Numbered from the stretch's first letter, positions 35,026 through 44,344 are shown. The stretch: 64,000 nt of DNA from an uncultured Bacteroidales bacterium (GCA_937901525.1 CALDHX010000015.1:1-64000), one strand, 5' to 3'. The notes: generated by a model not told the origin, from the letters alone. Made by a program: numbers and translations.

Positions 35026-35189
35026 AAAACAAGTAAATTAAATGGAGAGCAAAGCCTCTCCATTTGTAGTTTGTGGTATTGTTGATTTTGTTAAGGCCGA
35101 AGGTGTAATTTGCTGCTATTTCCCAATGTTGATTGAAATCGTAACCTAATCCTAATTTAAATCCTAAATCTAATGAACTTAAATAGTAC
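35024..35189 (-). pseudogene. C-terminal fragment of an outer-membrane beta-barrel gene
   Basis: Reading the minus strand, about 55 codons (LSSLDLGFKLGLGYDFNQHW, then a NYTFGLN segment and YKWRG) match the end of the barrel protein at 36889-37539, then stop. There is no N-terminal part and no start. Bases 35109-35187 are identical to 36974-37052. It is a truncated duplicate left at the edge of an inserted segment. Confidence 0.85.
35109..35187. repeat. 79-bp direct repeat, copy 1
   Basis: Identical over 79 bases to 36974-37052, same orientation, 1865 bases apart. It flanks the DUF4365 gene. Confidence 0.9.
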
Positions 35190-35445
35190 TATCTCATTGC
35201 ATTTAGCTGGAAAAAGGTTGTAAATCAAATCTATAAAGGTTTAGAAAATACATGAGAACCACTTCATATTTGAGGTTTATTATATCATTTATACGAAAAA
35301 AAAGAATAATTTCCTTTATTAATCTGTTTTTTTTATTACCTTTGTATAAGGTAGGAGTAAGAGCAACTAGTTTTGATGCGTTTATAACGCTGGTTCGATC
35401 ACCAAAAGTGTCGTAAAACATGGTTCTTATTCTTACCTTTATTTA
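35190..35445. other. Intergenic region downstream of the DUF4365 gene
   Basis: About 255 bases. It holds a plus-strand TACCTTTG -7-like element (35337-35344), then an imperfect inverted repeat (GGTAGGAGTAAG with CTTATTCTTACC) enclosing a GCGTT/AACGC hairpin. A 72-codon minus-strand frame here has no family resemblance and is not annotated. Confidence 0.45.
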
Positions 35446-36387
35446 TTATTTGTTCATTATATGAACACTATAGAAAACATACTTAAATTCTTCTCTAGAT
35501 TTTTTTTGTCGTCTTATAATAACTTGAACCTTCATTGGTTCCTTTTTAAAAATCACATTTGCACGCAAAGTGTAAAATATATGACTATCATTTGCATTCT
35601 TAGATTTACGAGCATATATCCACTTTTCTGATAATCTAATAATTTGAGGAACAACAGACATTAGTCCAAATGAATTTCTGATTCGTTCTATACCTCTATC
35701 ACCGTTAGTGATATGCCGCCAACCAATACGATTGAACACTACATTTGTATTTAACGCAGGACAAAAAATTTCCGTTTTTCTAAGAGTATCATATACATAC
35801 TTTGCCTCTTTCTTAATATTATTAGTTGTATAGAAAAGTTTACAATCTTCAGGTGATGCATTTATAATATTGCATTCTGTCCATTTCAAAGAATTACTGA
35901 CAAGACTATACAACTCCTTCTTTGAATGTTCTCCAAATCGTTGTCTGTGATCAATGTAAATATATGAAGAATCATCATATTTGTAGTTATCCATTCTTAC
36001 CCACCAAGCCCATGGTCTATATAAGTCTTTTTTATCATTCCACTCACTTGTTACATATATTAAAATCGTCGGCTCTACTTGTTTAGCATATGTATTAAGA
36101 TGTTCTTTAAGATTCTTTTTAGGAGAATATGGTTGAATTTTTAATCTACCATGTTCATCAATACCCTTAAAATAAGCTGGACCAGATTTTATCTGAACAT
36201 GTATTTTTGGACCAAGATCTTTGCCTGTGTTGTCTCTAACATATATAAATCCATCAAGTCCATCATCATTTTCTTGAGTATTAGTTAGCCACCCCCAACC
36301 AAAGAATTCTTGTATAAACATACTTACCACTCTAAGACCTGTAGCCTCTTGAACATAATTATGTCTTTTATTTTTAGTCATTGACAA
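35446..36387 (-). CDS. DUF4365 domain protein, nuclease-like
   Basis: 313 residues. The N-terminal 170 residues have a DUF4365/PD-(D/E)XK-like layout: an early Glu (VQEATGL), the pair DDGLDGFIYV, and QIKSG with the Q-x-K signature. An aromatic-rich WAWWVRM stretch and a C-terminal region of unknown type follow. These domains occur in restriction-like and phage-defence genes; no partner methylase or helicase is present here. It lies between two direct repeats, on a segment that looks inserted. I see no TAnnTTTG promoter directly upstream. Confidence 0.75.
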   Translation of the reverse strand: MSMTKNKRHNYVQEATGLRVVSMFIQEFFGWGWLTNTQENDDGLDGFIYVRDNTGKDLGPKIHVQIKSGPAYFKGIDEHGRLKIQPYSPKKNLKEHLNTYAKQVEPTILIYVTSEWNDKKDLYRPWAWWVRMDNYKYDDSSYIYIDHRQRFGEHSKKELYSLVSNSLKWTECNIINASPEDCKLFYTTNNIKKEAKYVYDTLRKTEIFCPALNTNVVFNRIGWRHITNGDRGIERIRNSFGLMSVVPQIIRLSEKWIYARKSKNANDSHIFYTLRANVIFKKEPMKVQVIIRRQKKSREEFKYVFYSVHIMNK

Positions 36388-36888
36388 TATTTTTATTTAT
36401 TATACTGTAAAAGTAAGCACTATATAATATAAAAACGAATATAAAATGGATTATTTATCTTTTCAAGACAAAAAATATCTCAATACATTTAGTTGACAAT
36501 AGTTGACAATAATACGGCAGAAAATCGTACCTTTGCATATAGAAAAAGAGGTGAACTTCTGGATGGAGAACTCAGTTTTTCCATGACTCAAGAGAACGAA
36601 CGTTGGAACGGCAAAAATGGCCATTTTTTCTACCGTTTTAAGCGTAAGATTCTCATAATTAAATAGTTCTACATGTTGCATCGGAAAGTAATAAATATTA
36701 AAGTGTTGTTAATAAATGTGTTTTAACGTAAGTAATGAAATTACATGCTGAATAACAAGTAAATAAGTGATTTCCAATCATAAAATGTCTATTTTTTGTC
36801 TGAATTATGTGGGTATTATAACATTATTTCAAAAACATTCGTGTGGTCTTTAAAATTTTTTGACAAATGAGCGTTTTTTACCATTGTT
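36388..36888. other. Intergenic region with an orphan promoter
   Basis: About 500 bases. Contents: two tandem AGTTGACAAT decamers (36491-36510), a plus-strand -7 element TACCTTTG (36528-36535), a possible 27-codon frame at 36583-36666, and a palindrome AAAAATGGCCATTTTT (36613-36628) inside an AACGG/CCGTT stem. Past 36670 I see nothing. A 72-codon minus-strand frame here looks accidental. Confidence 0.5.
36528..36535 (+). promoter_or_regulatory. Orphan -7 element TACCTTTG
   Basis: TAnnTTTG plus C, with TTG about 22 bases upstream, but no gene follows on this strand. It may start a short RNA ending at the palindrome near 36613-36640. Confidence 0.4.
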
Positions 36889-37539
36889 TTAGAAAAAGTA
36901 AATCAAGTTTAGATTAATTCCTCTCCATTTATAGTTATTATAGGTAGCAATACGATTTAAACCAAAGGTATAGTTTGCTGCTATTTCCCAATGTTGATTG
37001 AAATCGTAACCTAATCCTAATTTAAATCCTAAATCTAATGAACTTAAATAGTCCATTTTGTTTGTTGTTGTCGTTTGATTGTAGTTAGGACTTGAAGAAT
37101 TTATGTTTGTTTGTGTCCAATTAACGCCTAATGCTCTTGTTATATAAGGAGTAATTGAGAGAAACATTCCTCTTTTTAGTCTTTCGTCTCCAAATTTCAA
37201 TAACATTCCTGCGTCAATTTCCAACATAGAGAAATATATTTCGTCTCTAAATCCATAAGGTATTTCGTATTTGTATCCTTTCTGAGTAAATTGCACGCTT
37301 GGTTGGAAATAAAGCATATAAACTAAGTGTTTTTCGCCTACAAAGCCTATTTTGTAGCCGAATCTTAGTTGGTTTCCATCTTTAATTGAGGTTTTGTCGT
37401 AGCTACCGCCTGCTTTTATTCCAAAATGCCAAGGCTCCCTGCTTGAACGCACCTTTGATTTTGTTAATTGTGCGTTCAAGAGGTTGCAATTTGATGCAAA
37501 AATGATAAATAATAAAGTTGCTATAAGGTTTTTCTTCAT
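36889..37539 (-). CDS. Outer-membrane beta-barrel protein (PorT-like size)
   Basis: 216 residues with a signal peptide (KKNLIATLLFIIFASNCNLLNAQ), alternating amphipathic strands and a terminal aromatic (NLIYFF), the usual signal for outer-membrane assembly. The start overlaps the upstream transglutaminase-like stop by one base (TAATG), so translation is coupled. Its C-terminal part is duplicated as a fragment at 35024-35189. Substrate or partner unknown; a shorter relative lies at 61261. Confidence 0.85.
   Translation of the reverse strand: MKKNLIATLLFIIFASNCNLLNAQLTKSKVRSSREPWHFGIKAGGSYDKTSIKDGNQLRFGYKIGFVGEKHLVYMLYFQPSVQFTQKGYKYEIPYGFRDEIYFSMLEIDAGMLLKFGDERLKRGMFLSITPYITRALGVNWTQTNINSSSPNYNQTTTTNKMDYLSSLDLGFKLGLGYDFNQHWEIAANYTFGLNRIATYNNYKWRGINLNLIYFF
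36974..37052. repeat. 79-bp direct repeat, copy 2
   Basis: Within the beta-barrel gene, identical to 35109-35187. Confidence 0.9.
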
Positions 37540-40091
37540 TATTTGTTTTGTTCTAATTGATGTATTATTTTCAATAGGCTTTCTCCTGAGCCGATTCTAT
37601 ATCCTGTTGAAAGGAAGTAAATTTTTCCATCTTCTGCTACAAAACATAGAATAGGATAACTATTGCTAAAACTTATGCCACTGCTTTTTACTATTTGGTT
37701 TTGAAGATTTTTGTCTGTGTCAAAAGCAAATAGGCTTTGTTTTGGAAGGTTTTCGTAAAGTTCTTTTGGAGTTTGTTTTGGCATTTTAGCAAAACAAAAT
37801 GCGATTCCACCTCCCCATAGTTCTAAGTCTTTTTTTACTAACGGTAAATCAGCCATTAAATGTCTTACAGGCTCAGAATAAGGGTCTATTATCGCAAGTA
37901 TCATTCCTTTTTTGCCTGCAAGGTCTTTTAAAGTTACGGTTTCTTTATCCCAAGTTTGTATTTGAGAGCTTATATCTACCTTTCCAAGTACTTTAAGTTC
38001 GCTTTTTATTTCTTCCATTTTTAGTTCTACAACTGTAATTTTGTTGTATTCTATTGTGAAGTAATCTTCTCTTACATAAATGTTGCCATCTACATCACGA
38101 TTTCCGGACATTAGTCTATAAGTTCCTACTGCTAAGTCAAGCCCTTCTGGAAATCTTTGGAATTTTGGGTCATATTCAAAGTCAAGTGTTTGCCATCTTC
38201 CGTCAAGTAGGCGTTGTATTGTGAAGTTTATGTAGTATTCTGGTTTTATTCTATTGTTCTTAGAATTATCTACTATCAATCTTCCCATAGGTTCGTCTTG
38301 GTCTGTTTCAAAGATAGGATATTGCCAATCATCTTGTGAAGATATTTTGAATTGTGCTTTTCCTACGCTCCATTCATAACGAGCTGCAATTCCAAAGCTT
38401 CGTGCTATTGCAACAAAAAGTATTTCGCGTGATAGTTTATCGCATTCTTTTATTTTTAAAACGCCTTTTGGAGATATTTGTACTCCATAATAATTGTCTG
38501 TGTTATTGATTTTGATGTTTGAGTTAATCCAATCTGCTATTGTTTGAGGACAGAAAGTAAATTGTTGTGCGTAATCTTTGAAGTAATCTTGTAGGTATTC
38601 TCTGTAAGGTGTGATTTTTTCTAATTGAATGCGAGGATTCAACACCCATTCTACTAATGCTTCTTCTTTTGCAGGGTAGTTTTTGTATGCTTTTAGGTGT
38701 GAAAGTAATACTTCTGCATTTCCGTCTCTTAGGTCTTTGTCGTAAACAAGTGAAAGCATTTTTACTGCGTTTTCATCGCCACTTTCCAATACTTTTTCTA
38801 TTTCATCGTAGTTTCCCCATGAGCGATTGATGAAATCTTCTACTACTTCTTGTTTTACATTCCAAGTGTTTAGGTGTTTTATCCAACGATTTGAATTGCG
38901 ATTTGCAGCAAAGGTGTTGATATATGCTGTTCTTATTGAATCCTCAAAGGCTAAACGTATTGCATTTGCTGAGATTTGTTCTTGTGTAAGGCTGTCTATT
39001 GACTTTGCAACAGGCGGATAAAGAACGTATGTCATAGATGTATTTGGAACAAATTGTTGCTTTTTCAAGGTGAGATTTATAGTTTCTTGTGTGCCTTCGG
39101 CTTTTGCTTGTGCTGTTAATTCGCCTTTGCTTGCCCAAATCATTAAATCGCCAAATCCTGTTTCAAGTGTTGTTTTTCCTTCTTTGTTTGTGGTAAGCGT
39201 TGCCAAAGGATAATATTCTGCATAGTTGTAAAGTCCGTACTCAATCTTTGCTCCTTCAATAGGATTGCCGTTTTCGTCCTTTACGATTACGGATAATTTT
39301 TTTGTAGCTGTATAGTTTGATAGAAGATTTATTTTGCTGTAAAGATCGGCTTCGTAGTTTTTTTGTTCTTTTCCGTTATATTTTCCAAAAACTGTTGTGT
39401 GTACCATCATAGCTCTTTTAACGGGTGCGTCAAACCAAGCAAAATTCAATTCAGGTTCTGGTTCGCATGCTCCAAGGTAGTACCATTTTCCGTCAATCCA
39501 TACTTCTACCCAAGCGTGATTATCATCTGTGTGAGCCCAACGAGGAGTGTAGCATTGTCTTGCAGGAATTCCTACCGAGCGAAGAGCAGTTACTGTGAAA
39601 GTACTTTCTTCTCCGCATCTGCCCCATGAGGTTTTCATTGTCGCAAGAGGAGATGAGGTTCTTCCGTCTGCGGCTTTGTAGTTTACTTTCTCATGACACC
39701 AGTGATTTACTTCGAGTGCTGCTTCATACATCGACATTGATTTTATTCTGTCTTTAAGTTCGTTGAACATAAAGGTGCGTGCAGTGTCAAGGTTCTCATT
39801 ATTTACTCTGTAAACTAAGACATAGTGTTTGAATATGTCTTCTGGTACTTTCTTTCCCCAAGAAAATGTTTTCTTTGCTTTAATTGCTGTTCTTACTTGT
39901 TCAAGAAAGAAATCTGTCTCGTAATCTGCTATGTCGTTAAGAGGCATATAATCATACAAGAACTTCAAATATGTTTTTTCTTGTTTGGTTAATTTGTTTG
40001 TTGTCTTCAAATACTCTTGTCTGTAATCTTGTGCATTTGCTGTAAACAAGAATGCAATTGCTAAAACTAATGATAAAGCTTTTCTAATCAT
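37539..40091 (-). CDS. Secreted transglutaminase-like protein with a redox-dead thioredoxin fold
   Basis: 850 residues with a signal peptide (ALSLVLAIAFLFTANAQ). A transglutaminase-like domain shows the triad: Cys in WGRCGEESTFTV (near residue 158), His in DDNHAWVEVWIDG and an acidic residue after YYLGACEPE. An Ig-like segment (LSVIVKDENGNPIEGAKIEYG) follows, then a long helical middle, and a C-terminal TlpA-like region where WCGPCR of redox members reads YSEPVR. So no thiol chemistry there. It probably acts on peptides or crosslinks in the periplasm. It is co-transcribed with the S41 protease upstream and the barrel downstream. Confidence 0.82.
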   Translation of the reverse strand: MIRKALSLVLAIAFLFTANAQDYRQEYLKTTNKLTKQEKTYLKFLYDYMPLNDIADYETDFFLEQVRTAIKAKKTFSWGKKVPEDIFKHYVLVYRVNNENLDTARTFMFNELKDRIKSMSMYEAALEVNHWCHEKVNYKAADGRTSSPLATMKTSWGRCGEESTFTVTALRSVGIPARQCYTPRWAHTDDNHAWVEVWIDGKWYYLGACEPEPELNFAWFDAPVKRAMMVHTTVFGKYNGKEQKNYEADLYSKINLLSNYTATKKLSVIVKDENGNPIEGAKIEYGLYNYAEYYPLATLTTNKEGKTTLETGFGDLMIWASKGELTAQAKAEGTQETINLTLKKQQFVPNTSMTYVLYPPVAKSIDSLTQEQISANAIRLAFEDSIRTAYINTFAANRNSNRWIKHLNTWNVKQEVVEDFINRSWGNYDEIEKVLESGDENAVKMLSLVYDKDLRDGNAEVLLSHLKAYKNYPAKEEALVEWVLNPRIQLEKITPYREYLQDYFKDYAQQFTFCPQTIADWINSNIKINNTDNYYGVQISPKGVLKIKECDKLSREILFVAIARSFGIAARYEWSVGKAQFKISSQDDWQYPIFETDQDEPMGRLIVDNSKNNRIKPEYYINFTIQRLLDGRWQTLDFEYDPKFQRFPEGLDLAVGTYRLMSGNRDVDGNIYVREDYFTIEYNKITVVELKMEEIKSELKVLGKVDISSQIQTWDKETVTLKDLAGKKGMILAIIDPYSEPVRHLMADLPLVKKDLELWGGGIAFCFAKMPKQTPKELYENLPKQSLFAFDTDKNLQNQIVKSSGISFSNSYPILCFVAEDGKIYFLSTGYRIGSGESLLKIIHQLEQNK

Positions 40092-40111
40092 GATTGGTTT
40101 ATATTTTTTTG

Positions 40112-41761
40112 TTATTTTCCTAATATTTTTTTGTATTCTTCTTGATTGTTAAGTAGTTTTATCGCTTCTTTTACTTCGTTGTCGTGTTTTAAAAGGGCTT
40201 CTATTCTTCCTTTTTGATTGTAATATCTTACTACTATTTCGGAAAGTAATAGTTGTTTGATGTCTTCTTTGTATTTTGTTAAATCTTCTTTTTTGTCTTC
40301 TGCAATTTCTGTTTTTATTTGTTCTATTTCTTTAAGGGTGTTCTCTCCTAATTTTTCTTCTTTCGCAGAAGAAAGTAGATTGTCTAAGATTCTTTCGCTT
40401 GTTGTTGTGTAAGAGTAATCTTTGTCTTTTAAAAACTCTATGAAATCATTGTAAATTTCGTCTGTTATTTCAAAATCTTTTACATTTGCTATGCTTGGAT
40501 TTTCTTTTACGAATTTTGTGGCATAATCAAAGCAGAGGAATTTGCTAATAAGGGTGATTGCTATGTTGCTTGCATATTTTGTTTCTATTTTTATGTCGGG
40601 TTCTATGCCTAATCCGTCATAAACTGTTCGTCCTCCTTTGGTTTTAAATGCTGTCCTTAAAGAATCTGGGATTTTATTAGCTTTTCCGTTTTTGTCTCTA
40701 TGTGAATAATCTATTGCTTGAATACATCTTCCGCTCGGAATATAGTATTTTGAAACGGTTACCTTCATTTGAGAGTTATATATTAAAGGTAGAATGTTTT
40801 GAACTAAGCCTTTTCCAAAAGAACATTGTCCCATAATTACTGCTCTGTCGAAATCCTGCAAACTTCCTGATACAATTTCCGAAGCAGATGCAGATGTACC
40901 ATCAATTAATACGACTATTGGAATTTTTGTGTCTAATGCTTTTTTTGTAGTCTTGAATACACTATTTTTTTCTGCTGTTTTTGCTTTTGTGCTTACAACA
41001 AGCTGTCCTTTATCCACGAAAAGGTTTACAATATTTACTGCTTCTTGTAATAATCCTCCACCATTACCTCTTAAATCTAAAATTAAATATTGCATATTTT
41101 GGCGTTTTAGATTTTCAAATGCACTTTTTACGTTGTCAGAGGCTTGTTTTGTAAACTCGTTTAGTTTGATATATCCAACTTTTTCTTCTATCATTCCATA
41201 ATAAGGTACGTTTGGCAATTGAATATCTTCTCTTCTAAATGTCTTTTTTATTATTTTCCCATCTCTTTCTAACTCTAATTCAATTTCAGTGCCGGCTTGA
41301 CCTCTTAATTTCTCTCTAACTTGATCGTTAGTCTTCCCTTTCGCACTTTCACCATCAACACTTATTATTGCATCTCCTGCTTTTATTCCAGCTTTGTAAG
41401 CAGGTAGATCTTCATAAGGCTCAGAAATGTAAACTACTCCATCTTTATAATGTATCAAAGCTCCAATTCCTCCATATTGTCCTAAGAGTTGTAGCTTTAC
41501 ATCTTCCATATCTGATTCTGGATAGTAGTTTGTGTAAGGATCAAGCTTAGCAAGCATAGCGTCAATTGCTGTTTTGACTAAATCTCCTGAGTTGATTTCA
41601 TCAACATAATTAGCATGCAAGCTTTTAAATACTGAGCCAAAAGTCTCAATAGCTTTATTCATTTCAAAATATTTATCATGCTCAATTTGAGCGAATGATT
41701 TGATTGTTGAGAGTAAACAAATTACAACTGCAACAGTAGTTAAAGTGATTTTTCTTACCAT
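40112..41761 (-). CDS. S41-family C-terminal processing protease
   Basis: 549 residues from the ATG at 41761. A signal peptide (VRKITLTTVAVVICLLSTIKSFAQ) precedes a helical region (YVDEINSGDLVKTAIDAML), a PDZ domain (residues about 95-170, GGIGALIHYKDGVVYISEP), and the protease core: LDLRGNGGGLL, the Ser in DGTSASASEIVSG, and the Lys in MGQCSFGKGLVQ. A longer frame starting 21 codons upstream adds a hydrophobic tail and lies across the TATCTTTG promoter, so I reject it. Such proteases trim periplasmic or outer-membrane proteins. Confidence 0.92.
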   Translation of the reverse strand: MVRKITLTTVAVVICLLSTIKSFAQIEHDKYFEMNKAIETFGSVFKSLHANYVDEINSGDLVKTAIDAMLAKLDPYTNYYPESDMEDVKLQLLGQYGGIGALIHYKDGVVYISEPYEDLPAYKAGIKAGDAIISVDGESAKGKTNDQVREKLRGQAGTEIELELERDGKIIKKTFRREDIQLPNVPYYGMIEEKVGYIKLNEFTKQASDNVKSAFENLKRQNMQYLILDLRGNGGGLLQEAVNIVNLFVDKGQLVVSTKAKTAEKNSVFKTTKKALDTKIPIVVLIDGTSASASEIVSGSLQDFDRAVIMGQCSFGKGLVQNILPLIYNSQMKVTVSKYYIPSGRCIQAIDYSHRDKNGKANKIPDSLRTAFKTKGGRTVYDGLGIEPDIKIETKYASNIAITLISKFLCFDYATKFVKENPSIANVKDFEITDEIYNDFIEFLKDKDYSYTTTSERILDNLLSSAKEEKLGENTLKEIEQIKTEIAEDKKEDLTKYKEDIKQLLLSEIVVRYYNQKGRIEALLKHDNEVKEAIKLLNNQEEYKKILGK

Positions 41762-41783
41762 AAAAAACGTTATTATCAAGTCG

Positions 41784-41791
41784 CAAAGATA
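41784..41791 (-). promoter_or_regulatory. -7 element TATCTTTG of the S41 protease operon
   Basis: TAnnTTTG plus C on the minus strand, 22 bases before the ATG at 41761. It fixes the start and drives protease, transglutaminase-like protein and barrel. Confidence 0.7.
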
Positions 41792-41864
41792 AATAAACAA
41801 CGTAAAAAAACCATAAAACATCAAGTTTTTTTAACAAATAGTTTTATTCTCTAAAATTTCTTTT

Positions 41865-41872
41865 TATCTTTG
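41865..41872 (+). promoter_or_regulatory. -7 element TATCTTTG of the PpiD-type gene
   Basis: TAnnTTTG plus C, 56 bases before the ATG at 41929; divergent from the protease promoter. Confidence 0.7.
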
Positions 41873-41928
41873 CAGGCTGTAAAAATAGGAAAAAATTAAA
41901 AAGTAAAAAACAAAAAATAGATTTAGGA

Positions 41929-44058
41929 ATGGCTTTAATAGGTACAATTAGAAAAAAAGCAGGAGTATTAGTAGTTGCTATTATTGCATTAGCAATTTTG
42001 TCGTTTATTTTTACCGACTTGTTCTCAAATAGAGATCCACGTCCAACAAAAATAGCCTCAGTAAACGGAATGGATATTTCCTTCCAAGAATTTGAGCAAA
42101 TGACTGCTAATATAGAAGAAAGTATGAAACAACAATATAATGTTGCTTCATTAACTAATGAACAAAGTTTTGTTGCCAAACAACAAGCATATCAAAGTTT
42201 GGTTTCAGAAAAATTATTAAAACAAGAATGTGAAAGCATTGGGCTTAAAGTTACAGAAGCTGAAATGAATGATATGTTTTTCGGAACATTTATTCACCCA
42301 AGTGTAAGACAAAATTTTGCAGACCCAACAACAGGTCAATACAATCCACAAGTTGTTAAACAATATATTGCTCAATTTGATAAATTACCAGAAGAACAAA
42401 AACTTCAATGGTCAAATTTTGAAGCTTCAGTAAAAGAATCACGCTTACAAGAAAAGTATAATTCTCTTATAACAAGTAGTTTTTATATGCCTGCAAAGAT
42501 TGCAGAGCACATGAGCGGAGTTTCAAACAAGGTTGTTGATGCTCGTTATGTTGTAATGCCGTTTTCTTCTGTTGAAGATAACACAATAAAAGTTACAGAA
42601 GAAGATTACAAAAAATATTACGACCAACACAAAAACGAATACACGTTATATGAAAATTTAAGAGATATAGAATTTGTTAAATTCTCAGTTTTGCCTTCTC
42701 CATCTGACATAAAGGCAATAAATGACTCAGTACAAAAAACTTTTATTGAGTTCCAAGCCTTAGAAGCATCAGAATTAGCAAGTTTTGTTTCAATATCATC
42801 AGATAGAGTATATGATAGCTTGTACTATAAGAGAGATGCGTTAAAAGGAGTCTTTGCAGATTCATTACTTGCAGGTAAAACAGCTGGAAGTTTCATCGCA
42901 CCATTCCAACAAGGACAAAATTGGATAATGGCAAAGATAACAGATATTGAACAACGTCCAGACTCAGTACGTTTTTCTCAAATATTAGTTTTAAATAGTA
43001 ATGCAAGTAAAGATATAAAACGTACACCAGAACAAGCAAAAACAATAGCTGATAGTTTATTAAACGTATTTAAAGCAAATCCTGCTGCATTTGAATCAGC
43101 AGTTGCAAAACATTCAGATGATCCAGAAGCGAAAAATAATTTCGGAGATTCAGGTTGGATATTAGATGGACAATTACAATCAGATTTATTTGATAAACTA
43201 AAAGCAAGTAAAGATGGAGATGTATTTGTATATGACTTACCTAATCAATTAGGACATTACTTAATTAAATTAAAAGAAAAAACTGCACCAATAGAAAAGC
43301 TACAAATAGCAATGATTGTAATGGGTGTTAGAGCAAGTGATAATACTATTAATGCAATTAGAGATAAGGCAAATATATTCCTTGGCTCTGCAAAAACAGT
43401 TGCAGAAATGGAAGCTCAAGCTAAAAAACAAAACTTAAATATTCTTACAACTACTGTTAGAGAAATGGATTATCAACTTAACGGAACACCATATTGCAGA
43501 GAAATTATCCGTTGGGCATTTGATGAAAAGACAGAATTAAACGCAGTAGCACCAGAAGTGTATGAATTAACAGATATGTTCCTTGTAGTAGCTTTGAAAG
43601 ATAAAAAAGAAAAAGGAGTAATGCCATTAGAACAAGTAAAAAGCTACATGGAATCACAAGTTAAGATGGAAAAGAAAGCGGAAATCTTAATGGAAAAAGC
43701 AGATAAATTGTTAGCATCTAATAAAACAATAGAAAATTTTGCCTCAGCAGCAGGTTTAACAATAGATTCTGCAATGGCAGTTGATTTTGCAAATCCTTAT
43801 TTTGCAGCAGCAGGTCCAGAAATGAGAGTTATAGGAAACCTTTCTTCTGCAAGCAAAACAGGATTACAAAAACCAGTAAAAGGATTCAATGGAGTATATG
43901 TATTAAATGTAGATAAACAATACACACGTCCAACAAAAGAAGATCCAAGATTAATTCAACAACAATTTAGAACAAAATCTTTCCAAAAAGCACAAATGTT
44001 AATGCAAGTTTTACAAATGGAAGCTGACATAAAGAATCACTTTACATTCTTCTATTAG
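41929..44058 (+). CDS. PpiD/SurA-type membrane-anchored peptidyl-prolyl isomerase
   Basis: 709 residues. An N-terminal membrane anchor (VLVVAIIALAILSFIFTDL), a SurA-N-like helical chaperone region (SVNGMDISFQEFEQMTANI-like, residues 40-200), a parvulin domain near 345-450 (RFSQILVLNSNASKD, then KHSDDPEAKNNFGDSGWI) and a further chaperone region. It would assist folding of exported proteins at the periplasmic side of the inner membrane. It ends at a terminator; single gene. Confidence 0.9.
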   Translation: MALIGTIRKKAGVLVVAIIALAILSFIFTDLFSNRDPRPTKIASVNGMDISFQEFEQMTANIEESMKQQYNVASLTNEQSFVAKQQAYQSLVSEKLLKQECESIGLKVTEAEMNDMFFGTFIHPSVRQNFADPTTGQYNPQVVKQYIAQFDKLPEEQKLQWSNFEASVKESRLQEKYNSLITSSFYMPAKIAEHMSGVSNKVVDARYVVMPFSSVEDNTIKVTEEDYKKYYDQHKNEYTLYENLRDIEFVKFSVLPSPSDIKAINDSVQKTFIEFQALEASELASFVSISSDRVYDSLYYKRDALKGVFADSLLAGKTAGSFIAPFQQGQNWIMAKITDIEQRPDSVRFSQILVLNSNASKDIKRTPEQAKTIADSLLNVFKANPAAFESAVAKHSDDPEAKNNFGDSGWILDGQLQSDLFDKLKASKDGDVFVYDLPNQLGHYLIKLKEKTAPIEKLQIAMIVMGVRASDNTINAIRDKANIFLGSAKTVAEMEAQAKKQNLNILTTTVREMDYQLNGTPYCREIIRWAFDEKTELNAVAPEVYELTDMFLVVALKDKKEKGVMPLEQVKSYMESQVKMEKKAEILMEKADKLLASNKTIENFASAAGLTIDSAMAVDFANPYFAAAGPEMRVIGNLSSASKTGLQKPVKGFNGVYVLNVDKQYTRPTKEDPRLIQQQFRTKSFQKAQMLMQVLQMEADIKNHFTFFY

Positions 44059-44081
44059 TAGATAGTAAACATAAAACATAG

Positions 44082-44119
44082 AAATAGCGACTTTGAAATT
44101 CAGAGTCGCTATTTTTTTT
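44082..44119 (+). terminator. Intrinsic terminator after the PpiD-type gene
   Basis: AATAGCGACT (44083-44092) pairs with AGTCGCTATT (44104-44113), followed by a T run that merges into the 21-bp array. Confidence 0.88.
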
Positions 44120-44187
44120 CTTTGCTTTTTCAAATTTTTCCTTAGCTTTTTTGAAATTTTCCTTAGGATTTTTAAATTTTTTCTTAG
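44120..44187. repeat. 21-bp-phased CTTAG/CTTTG array, four units
   Basis: Cores CTTTG (44120-44124), CTTAG (44141-44145), CTTAG (44162-44166) and CTTAG (44183-44187) are exactly 21 bases apart, separated by T-rich runs with a short AAA. It is the complement-strand form of the array at 23188. Confidence 0.85.
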
Positions 44188-44217
44188 CATTTTTTTCTCT
44201 TTATCAAAGAGGGGGTG

Positions 44218-44256
44218 GTCAATTTAAATGACATAGGGGTGTCAATTTAACTGACA
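44218..44256. repeat. Two 16-bp repeats spaced 23 bp
   Basis: GTCAATTTAAATGACA (44218-44233) and GTCAATTTAACTGACA (44241-44256), each near-palindromic. The pattern recalls the repeated ends of IS21-family elements, but no transposase is near; a solo end remnant is possible. Confidence 0.6.
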
Positions 44257-44344
44257 GACATAAATAATAATAAAAAAAATAATATATATATAAATAAAGA
44301 CATTTTTTATTTTTTTCTTTCATTGAATTTATTTTTGCATTAAA

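Noticed and set aside
35375..35420. tRNA-like GGTTCGATC and a GCGTT/AACGC stem
   Set aside because: No acceptor or anticodon arm can be built around it.
35203..35421. 72-codon minus-strand frame
   Set aside because: No family resemblance, and it crosses a promoter-like element and an inverted repeat.
36463..36681. 72-codon minus-strand frame
   Set aside because: No recognisable domain, lies over the palindrome and orphan promoter; likely accidental.
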